Source: Nitrosomonadaceae bacterium (GTDB taxonomy: Bacteria > Pseudomonadota > Gammaproteobacteria > Burkholderiales > Nitrosomonadaceae). From it: a DNA stretch of 21,300 nucleotides. Below the pieces are notes generated by a model. It made no database searches. It saw only the letters and a list, made by a program, of their open reading frames with translations, and was not told where the DNA came from. The stretch spans positions 3,526 through 24,825 of the forward strand of contig CAKKRO010000100.1 of the NCBI GenBank assembly GCA_919902625.1, in the 5' to 3' direction. The translations under genes and the position numbers were made by a program. Shown here piece by piece: positions 15,895-21,300 of this stretch. The stretch's first letter is position 1, and each line of letters starts with the position of its first letter.

Positions 15895-15911
15895 TGTGGA
15901 AATTTACCACA
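15895..15911. repeat. Short inverted repeat between divergent folM-like and MidA-type genes
   Basis: TGTGG (15895-15899), seven bases, then CCACA (15907-15911) make a perfect 5-base inverted repeat in the 85-base divergent gap 15844-15928. It could be an operator shared by both genes, but arms this short also arise by chance. It is not a terminator: no T-run follows it on either strand. Confidence 0.3.
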
Positions 15912-15928
15912 AAAAAATATTCCTGCTC

Positions 15929-17125
15929 ATGTCTTTACAGCCCACTCTACCGCCTGCCGATGAAATTGCGCTGGCACACTGCCACTCTGTACGAACAATG
16001 ATTCAAAAAGAAATCGAAGCGGCGGGTGGCTGGATTCCGTTCGAGCAATTCATGAATCTGGCACTGTATGCGCCAGGAATGGGTTATTACAGCGGAGGAA
16101 CGGCCAAACTGGGCGGTGCTGGTGATTTTGTCACTGCGCCTGAAATTTCCCCGCTGTTTGGCCGCACATTGGCGCGACAAGTGATACAAGTATCCGAGCA
16201 AGTTAAAAACGCCGATATTCTTGAATTTGGCGCAGGATCGGGCAAACTGGCCCTGGATTTACTGAGCGAGCTGGAAAAATCAGATTATTTGCCCGGAAAA
16301 TATTTTATTCTTGAAGTCAGCGCCGAGTTACGCCAACGGCAACAAACGCTATTCGCCCAGAAAGCACCCCACCTTGTGCATTTGATCGAGTGGCTGGAGC
16401 AATTGCCTGCTCAATTTACAGGCACCATCCTTGCCAATGAGGTCTTGGATGCGATGCCGGTTCATATGGTGGCATGGCATGGCGATAAGTTGTTTGAACG
16501 CGGCGTGACGTGGCGAAACAATCAATTTGAATGGCAAGAACGCGTCATCCAGAATCCTGAACTACACCATGCCGCCGCTCAGTTAATACCTTTGATAAAC
16601 CCGGGCAATCATCAGACCAATCCCTATTATGTCAGTGAAATAAACCTTGCCGCCGGTCGCTTCATGCGCAGCCTGGCAGGACTCTTACAGCAAGGCGTCA
16701 TCCTGCTCATTGACTATGGGTTCGGGCGCAGTGAGTATTACCACCCCCAGCGCGACCAGGGTACGCTGATGTGCCATTACCGCCATCATGCCCATGACGA
16801 TCCGTTTTACTTGCCGGGACTGCAAGATATCACCAGTCACGTTGATTTCAGTGCAGTCACCGAGGCAACGGAAAATACCGGATTGATGCTGTTGGGTTAT
16901 ACCACTCAAGCTTATTTCCTGATTAATTGCGGCATCACCGGAATTCTGGCACAGACATCGGCAGAAGACATGAACAACTACTTACCGCAGGCCAATCAAC
17001 TGCAAAAACTGGTCAGCCCCGCAGAAATGGGCGAACTATTCAAGGTCATCGCTTTTGGAAAGAATTTTTCTGAACCTGAACCATTACTTGGGTTTAGAAC
17101 CGGAGACAAGAGCCGTTTATTGTAG
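15929..17125 (+). CDS. MidA/NDUFAF7-type SAM-dependent protein arginine methyltransferase
   Basis: A 398-residue DUF185/MidA-family protein. In mitochondria NDUFAF7 methylates an arginine of a complex I subunit; bacterial relatives are expected to be class I methyltransferases, with the target less clear. Visible signatures: ALYAPGMGYYSGG (46-57), FVTAPEISPLFG (67-78), the SAM-binding LEFGAGSGKLALDLL (98-112), ILANEVLDAMPVHM (167-180) and LIDYGFGRSEYYHPQR with MCHYRHHAHDDP, all standard for the family. The frame is open from 15788 but the ATG at 15929 gives the proper length; no clear Shine-Dalgarno sequence is seen. It lies 74 bases before hisC. A complex I role is inference. Confidence 0.88.
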   Translation: MSLQPTLPPADEIALAHCHSVRTMIQKEIEAAGGWIPFEQFMNLALYAPGMGYYSGGTAKLGGAGDFVTAPEISPLFGRTLARQVIQVSEQVKNADILEFGAGSGKLALDLLSELEKSDYLPGKYFILEVSAELRQRQQTLFAQKAPHLVHLIEWLEQLPAQFTGTILANEVLDAMPVHMVAWHGDKLFERGVTWRNNQFEWQERVIQNPELHHAAAQLIPLINPGNHQTNPYYVSEINLAAGRFMRSLAGLLQQGVILLIDYGFGRSEYYHPQRDQGTLMCHYRHHAHDDPFYLPGLQDITSHVDFSAVTEATENTGLMLLGYTTQAYFLINCGITGILAQTSAEDMNNYLPQANQLQKLVSPAEMGELFKVIAFGKNFSEPEPLLGFRTGDKSRLL

Positions 17126-17199
17126 TTGCTTCAGTTATTCCAATAAAACCGGAACGTCAGTTTCAACTTTAAACCCATGTTGGGTTAAAATAGGCGACT

Positions 17200-18285
17200 A
17201 TGCCAAATTCTTATCGTCCCGATCAAATTATCCGCCCGGAAATCCTTGCGCTCTCCGCCTATCATGTCCCGCCTGCAACCGGCATGATCAAGCTGGACGC
17301 CATGGAAAATCCTTATCCGTTACCATCCGTGTTACGTGATGAAATTGCACGGCTAACGGCAAACGCGCCGGTCAATCGTTATCCTGACGCGAGCGCTGCT
17401 TCACTGAAAGCAGCCTTACGCCAGGCTCTGGCTGTTTCTGATGAGATGGATATCCTGCTCGGCAACGGATCGGATGAGATCATCCAGATTATCGCCATGG
17501 CAGTCGCCAGACCAGGCGCCATATTGATGAGTGTCGAGCCTGCCTTTGTCATGTTCCGGATGATTGCCACATTCGCAAACATTCAGTACGCCGGGGTACC
17601 CTTAAAAAAGGACTTCTCGCTTGATCTGGAAGCCATGTTGGCCGCAATAGAAAAACACAAACCCGCCGTAATTTTCCTGGCCTACCCCAACAATCCAACG
17701 GGAAATCTATTCGACGCCGGCGCCATTCTGAGCATTATTCAGGCAACACCTGGCATTGTTGTTGTCGATGAAGCCTATCATGCTTTTGCTGATGCCAGCT
17801 TAATTGATCAGTTAAGCCAATATCCCAATTTACTATTGATGCGTACACTCTCTAAATTGGGGCTGGCGGGCTTAAGATTGGGTTTATTGGTCGGCCGGCC
17901 TGAGTGGATAATGCAACTGGAAAAGATGCGCTTGCCTTATAATGTTGGCATAATGACGCAATTAATCGCGGAGAAGGTATTACATCATACCGATGTATTA
18001 TTGGAACAAGCGGAAACTATCAAGTCAGAACGCACAAAAATGAATACATATCTTGGTACAATAAAGGGTGTAGAGGTGTTTCCCTCGGATGCCAATTTTA
18101 TTTTGTTCCGCATCCATAAAGCCAGTCAAATCTTTCAGGCACTCAAACAACGCAAAATATTAATCAAAAATCTTGATGGCACCCACCCGTTATTAGAAAA
18201 TTGTCTGCGTGTCACCGTGGGAACCTCTGACGAAAACTCACAATTTTGCGAAACATTACACACCCTACTCAGTGAAACAGTTTAG
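17200..18285 (+). CDS. hisC: Histidinol-phosphate aminotransferase
   Basis: PLP enzyme that converts imidazole-acetol phosphate and glutamate to histidinol phosphate, in the cytosol. The protein is 361 residues. Fold type I features: LDAMENPYPLP near the N-terminus, RYPDASAASLK, GNGSDEII (89-94), YPNNPTGN (162-169), VVVDEAYHAF, and TLSKLGLAGLRLG in which K219 should hold the PLP. It is the first his gene of the run hisC-B-H-A-F and follows a methyltransferase gene rather than hisD, so this his cluster lacks hisG and hisD at its head. The ribosome binding site is weak. A small stem (AACCCA/TGGGTT, 17172-17186) lies just upstream. Confidence 0.94.
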   Translation: MPNSYRPDQIIRPEILALSAYHVPPATGMIKLDAMENPYPLPSVLRDEIARLTANAPVNRYPDASAASLKAALRQALAVSDEMDILLGNGSDEIIQIIAMAVARPGAILMSVEPAFVMFRMIATFANIQYAGVPLKKDFSLDLEAMLAAIEKHKPAVIFLAYPNNPTGNLFDAGAILSIIQATPGIVVVDEAYHAFADASLIDQLSQYPNLLLMRTLSKLGLAGLRLGLLVGRPEWIMQLEKMRLPYNVGIMTQLIAEKVLHHTDVLLEQAETIKSERTKMNTYLGTIKGVEVFPSDANFILFRIHKASQIFQALKQRKILIKNLDGTHPLLENCLRVTVGTSDENSQFCETLHTLLSETV

Positions 18286-18327
18286 AATTCGCTCAAAACC
18301 TCTTGTATTGATCAAAAACTTTATTCT

Positions 18328-18915
18328 ATGCGCCAGGCACAAGTAACGCGAAATACGCTGGAAACCCAAATCAGCGTGAATCTGGATTTAGATGGAACAG
18401 GCAAATCTGCTTTGAACACAGGAATACCTTTTCTGGATCACATGCTTGATCAGATTGCCCGTCATGGCCTGATAGATCTTGAGATTACCGCCAAAGGTGA
18501 TCTGCACATTGACGCACATCATACCGTTGAAGATATCGGCATTACTTTTGGACAAACCTTTGCTCAAGCGGTCGGCGATAAAAAAGGACTACGCCGCTAC
18601 GGCCATGCCTATGTACCCCTTGATGAAGCATTATCCCGCGTGGTCATAGACTTGTCCGGACGTCCCGGTTTGGCACTTAACATTGATTTTGTACGGGCGC
18701 GCATTGGTGATTTTGATGTCGACCTCATCAATGAATTTTTTCAGGGATTTACCAATCATGCCTTAATAACCCTGCATATTGACAATCTATCCGGAAAAAA
18801 TGCGCACCATCAGGCTGAAACCGTGTTTAAAGCATTGGGGCGGGCACTCCGTATGGCCATTGAACATGATCCTGGCGCAGTTGGTATTATTCCATCCACC
18901 AAAGGCACTTTATAA
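18328..18915 (+). CDS. hisB: Imidazoleglycerol-phosphate dehydratase
   Basis: Mn-dependent dehydratase that turns imidazole-glycerol phosphate into imidazole-acetol phosphate. At 195 residues it is the monofunctional enzyme, without the N-terminal histidinol-phosphatase domain that E. coli HisB carries; the phosphatase step must be coded elsewhere. The metal-binding motifs are plain: FLDHMLDQIARHG (35-47), DAHHTVEDIG (62-71) and NAHHQAETVFKALGRAL, with RYGHAYVPLDEAL in the core. It follows hisC by 42 bases and precedes hisH by 25. No Shine-Dalgarno sequence is apparent before the ATG, as for most his genes here. Confidence 0.97.
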   Translation: MRQAQVTRNTLETQISVNLDLDGTGKSALNTGIPFLDHMLDQIARHGLIDLEITAKGDLHIDAHHTVEDIGITFGQTFAQAVGDKKGLRRYGHAYVPLDEALSRVVIDLSGRPGLALNIDFVRARIGDFDVDLINEFFQGFTNHALITLHIDNLSGKNAHHQAETVFKALGRALRMAIEHDPGAVGIIPSTKGTL

Positions 18916-18940
18916 GTAACTTTGTTCCTATACACATCGT

Positions 18941-19585
18941 ATGACTGATATTGCAATTGTTGATTATGGAATGGGCAATTTACGTTCCGTGCAGAAAGCG
19001 TTTGAACATGTGGCACCGGCTGCTTCGATTATAGTCACCAGTGATCCTGACGTGGTGCGGAAAGCAAAACGTGTCGTAGTGCCAGGGCAAGGCGCCATGC
19101 GCAATTGTATGCATGAGCTCGAAACCCGGGGACTGCGTGAAGCCGTTATGGAAGCGGCTGCCCACAAACCATTTCTGGGTATCTGTATTGGCTTGCAAAT
19201 GTTGTTTGAAGAAAGTGAAGAAGGCCATATTAAAGGATTGAATATTCTATCCGGGAAGGTAGTACATTTCCCCGCTGCAGCCATGACAACAGCTGACGGA
19301 CAAAAACTGAAAGTGCCTCATATGGGTTGGAACCAGGTATATCAAACGATTAAGCATCCTTTGTGGGAAGGTATCGCAGAAGATGCGCGCTTTTATTTCG
19401 TACATAGTTATTATGTTGAAACTACTGACTCTGCGTCCATTGCTGCGCGCAGCAATTATCCTTTCCCATTTACTTGTGCTGTTGCAAAAGATAATATTTT
19501 CGCTGTACAGTTCCATCCAGAAAAAAGTCAATGGGCAGGATTAACCCTATTAAGTAATTTTGCCCGATGGACGCCACATTCCTAA
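18941..19585 (+). CDS. hisH: Imidazole glycerol phosphate synthase, glutamine amidotransferase subunit
   Basis: Releases ammonia from glutamine and passes it to HisF, its obligate partner. The 214-residue class I amidotransferase has IAIVDYGMGNLRSVQKA at the start, PGQGAM for the oxyanion region, GICIGLQ with the nucleophile C82, VPHMGWNQ, and QFHPEKSQ with H193 and E195 completing the triad. Its partner gene hisF lies two genes downstream, with hisA between, the usual order in many proteobacteria. The ATG at 18941 matches the family start; no Shine-Dalgarno sequence is evident. Confidence 0.97.
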   Translation: MTDIAIVDYGMGNLRSVQKAFEHVAPAASIIVTSDPDVVRKAKRVVVPGQGAMRNCMHELETRGLREAVMEAAAHKPFLGICIGLQMLFEESEEGHIKGLNILSGKVVHFPAAAMTTADGQKLKVPHMGWNQVYQTIKHPLWEGIAEDARFYFVHSYYVETTDSASIAARSNYPFPFTCAVAKDNIFAVQFHPEKSQWAGLTLLSNFARWTPHS

Positions 19586-19639
19586 AATCAAAAAGTAGTA
19601 AACTAACTCTATTAATCAACTATTCACTCTGATTAAGCT

Positions 19640-20395
19640 ATGCTGATTATTCCTGCGATAGATCTCAAAGATGGGCACTGTGTTCGACTCAAACAGGGAG
19701 TTATGGAAGATGCCACTGTATTTTCCAAAGAGCCCGGCGACATGGCAACGCACTGGTTAAGCCAAGGTGCGCGAAGACTCCATCTTGTTGACTTAAATGG
19801 CGCATTTGCCGGTAAACCAAGAAACGAAGCCGCTATTTGCGAAATTGTACGGGTGATTGATGATCAGATCCCCATCCAACTGGGTGGCGGCATTCGTGAT
19901 CTTGATACCATTGAACGTTATCTGGATAATGGGATCACCTACATCATTATTGGTACTGCAGCCATTAAAATACCCGGTTTTCTGCAGGATGCCTGCAATG
20001 CTTTCCCGGGGCAGATTATGGTTGGACTGGATGCAAAAGATGGCAAAGTGGCCGTTGATGGCTGGTCTAAAATAACCGGGCATGACGTGATTGATCTGGC
20101 CAAAAAATTCGAAGACTATGGCGTGGAAGCCGTTATTTACACGGACATCGGCAGAGATGGCATGCTCAGTGGCATCAACGCCAAGGCCACCGTCGAATTG
20201 GCCAGACAATTGACCATACCGGTCATTGCCAGCGGCGGCATCACCAATATCGATGATGTTCACACACTGTGTGAAATTGAGTCAGAAGGTATTATGGGCG
20301 CCATCACTGGGCGGGCGATTTATGAAGGTTCGCTGGATTTTAAGGAAGCCCAGATATTAGCTGATAAGCTCAGTATGGCTAACGGTATCTCATAA
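19640..20395 (+). CDS. hisA: ProFAR isomerase (HisA)
   Basis: Isomerises N'-[(5'-phosphoribosyl)formimino]-AICAR ribonucleotide to the ribulosyl form used by HisH-HisF. The 251-residue beta/alpha barrel shows IIPAIDLKDGHCVRLKQG (catalytic D8), HLVDLNGAFAG, IQLGGGIRD, GLDAKDGKVAVDGW (D131), YTDIGRDGML (D169) and VIASGGI, the last part of the phosphate site. The long barrel and these catalytic residues separate it from its relative HisF downstream. A 54-base gap precedes it and a 74-base gap with a perfect inverted repeat follows. No clear ribosome binding site is seen. Confidence 0.97.
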   Translation: MLIIPAIDLKDGHCVRLKQGVMEDATVFSKEPGDMATHWLSQGARRLHLVDLNGAFAGKPRNEAAICEIVRVIDDQIPIQLGGGIRDLDTIERYLDNGITYIIIGTAAIKIPGFLQDACNAFPGQIMVGLDAKDGKVAVDGWSKITGHDVIDLAKKFEDYGVEAVIYTDIGRDGMLSGINAKATVELARQLTIPVIASGGITNIDDVHTLCEIESEGIMGAITGRAIYEGSLDFKEAQILADKLSMANGIS

Positions 20396-20408
20396 AACAA
20401 ACGCTTCG

Positions 20409-20426
20409 ATTGTGAGTCATCACAAT
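20409..20426. repeat. Perfect inverted repeat in the hisA-hisF gap (operator-like)
   Basis: ATTGTGA (20409-20415), GTCA, TCACAAT (20420-20426) form a perfect 7-base inverted repeat with a 4-base centre. The half-site TGTGA/TCACA is that of the CRP family, but CRP itself prefers a 6-base centre, while FNR-type sites have a 4-base centre with different arms. A third half-site, TCACAA, recurs at 20447-20452. It could be a protein-binding site or a small RNA hairpin; there is no T-run, so it is not an intrinsic terminator. Confidence 0.5.
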
Positions 20427-20469
20427 TTGTTATCTTTCATTCATTCTCACAACCCGGCTTTAAAATCTG

Positions 20470-21243
20470 ATGAGCCTCGCTAAACGTATTATTCCATGTC
20501 TGGATGTCACCAATGGACGTGTTGTTAAAGGTGTTAACTTTGTTGAGCTGCGTGACGCAGGTGATCCGGTGGAAATTTCACGCCGATATGATGAACAAGG
20601 CGCGGATGAACTCACTTTTCTGGACATCACAGCCAGCTCCGATAATCGTGACTTGATTCTGCATATCATTGAAGATGTCGCTGCACAGGTATTTATTCCC
20701 TTGACTGTTGGCGGCGGCGTGCGTCAGGTAGAAGATATTCGCAGACTATTGAATGCAGGTGCTGATAAAGTAAGCATCAACACATCCGCAGTCCTGAATC
20801 CGCAACTGGTGGCTGATGCATCGAGTCATTACGGCTCTCAATGCATTGTCGTCGCCATCGATGCCAAACAGGTGAGTTCATCCGATGGTTCGCCGCGTTG
20901 GGAGGTTTTTACCCATGGCGGGCGTAAGACAACGGGTATTGATGCCATTGAGTGGGCAAAAAAAATGCAAACCCTGGGAGCCGGTGAAATTTTGCTGACC
21001 AGTATGGATAGAGATGGCACACGCAACGGTTTTGATATAACCTTAACACGCGCCGTTTCAGATGCGGTCGATATACCGGTTATCGCCAGTGGTGGTGTGG
21101 GCAATCTGGATCATTTGGTAGAGGGTATTCTACAAGGACATGCGGATGCCGTACTGGCGGCCAGTATCTTTCACTATGGCGAATTTACAATCCAGCAAGC
21201 AAAACAGTATATGGCGCAACATGGTATCGAAGTGCGATTGTAA
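20470..21243 (+). CDS. hisF: Imidazole glycerol phosphate synthase, cyclase subunit
   Basis: Barrel subunit that uses HisH-derived ammonia to close the imidazole ring, releasing imidazole-glycerol phosphate and AICAR. The 257-residue protein begins MSLAKRIIPCLDVTNGRVVKG with D12 (Asp11 of the model enzyme), then VGGGVR, SINTSAV, VVAIDAK with D131 (Asp130), THGGRKTTG, LLTSMDRDGT and VIASGGVG, all HisF-specific. It lies 74 bases after hisA, the widest gap within the his run, and that gap holds the inverted repeat. The next gene begins at 21288. No Shine-Dalgarno sequence is seen. Confidence 0.97.
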   Translation: MSLAKRIIPCLDVTNGRVVKGVNFVELRDAGDPVEISRRYDEQGADELTFLDITASSDNRDLILHIIEDVAAQVFIPLTVGGGVRQVEDIRRLLNAGADKVSINTSAVLNPQLVADASSHYGSQCIVVAIDAKQVSSSDGSPRWEVFTHGGRKTTGIDAIEWAKKMQTLGAGEILLTSMDRDGTRNGFDITLTRAVSDAVDIPVIASGGVGNLDHLVEGILQGHADAVLAASIFHYGEFTIQQAKQYMAQHGIEVRL

Positions 21244-21287
21244 TGTTAGAATAATTAAACTTAACTTTTGGAAGGGTCGATTCATTT

Positions 21288-21300
21288 ATGCCTGATACTT
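21288..21300 (+). CDS. Start of the next gene, possibly hisI (cut by window edge)
   Basis: ATG at 21288 follows GGAAGGG (21270-21276), and MPDT can be read before the window ends. Forty-four bases after hisF, the usual next gene is hisI (phosphoribosyl-AMP cyclohydrolase), but four residues cannot identify it. Confidence 0.4.

Noticed and set aside
17172..17186. AACCCA/TGGGTT hairpin before hisC as a terminator or attenuator
   Set aside because: The stem is only 6 bases, is followed by A rather than T residues, and no histidine-rich leader peptide was found nearby.
1..21300. CRISPR arrays, tRNA genes, insertion sequences or prophage genes
   Set aside because: No spaced repeats, cloverleaf-like stretches, transposase or phage proteins were seen on either strand.

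Overview
The window looks like chromosomal DNA of a betaproteobacterium, most likely a Nitrosomonas-like ammonia oxidiser. I base this on moderate base composition, protein-level resemblance, the rsmI / LppC-type / yraN arrangement, and a compact his cluster beginning at hisC. The genus is an inference from memory, not a database result. Genes are tightly packed. I found no rRNA, tRNA, CRISPR array, insertion sequence or prophage gene, and no gene-free stretch over 300 bases; the longest gaps are about 151 bases.

Region 1 (1-7150, all + strand) reads as an RNA-repair, ribosome-protection and resource-salvage block. It holds the tail of archease, the RNA ligase rtcB, a ribosome-hibernation factor fused to a cold-shock domain, nicotinamidase, nicotinate phosphoribosyltransferase, a two-CBS-domain protein and a Lon protease. 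Archease/rtcB and nicotinamidase/phosphoribosyltransferase are joined by ATGA stop/start overlaps. The contents suggest recovery from damage or starvation: RNA ends are resealed, ribosomes parked, NAD rebuilt and bad protein degraded.

Region 2 (7302-10406, all - strand) is a four-gene operon: a MEMO1-like protein, an AMMECR1-domain protein, a radical SAM enzyme (the three-part 'AmmeMemoRadiSam' set, whose reaction I do not know to be established) and a dienelactone-hydrolase-type alpha/beta hydrolase. The last two junctions overlap, and a possible promoter lies before the first gene. This is the best candidate in the window for an uncharacterised system.

Region 3 (10497-15858) is mixed: a helix-hairpin-helix protein of unknown function divergent from a small DCC (CPVC) protein, pyrC, rsmI divergent from an LppC-type periplasmic protein followed by yraN, then a folM-like pteridine reductase.

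Region 4 (15929-21300, + strand) holds a MidA/NDUFAF7-type methyltransferase and then hisC-hisB-hisH-hisA-hisF, with a further gene starting at 21288. HisH and HisF form imidazole-glycerol-phosphate synthase; HisA supplies its substrate, and HisB and HisC act after it. hisG and hisD are not present here. A perfect inverted repeat sits in the hisA-hisF gap.
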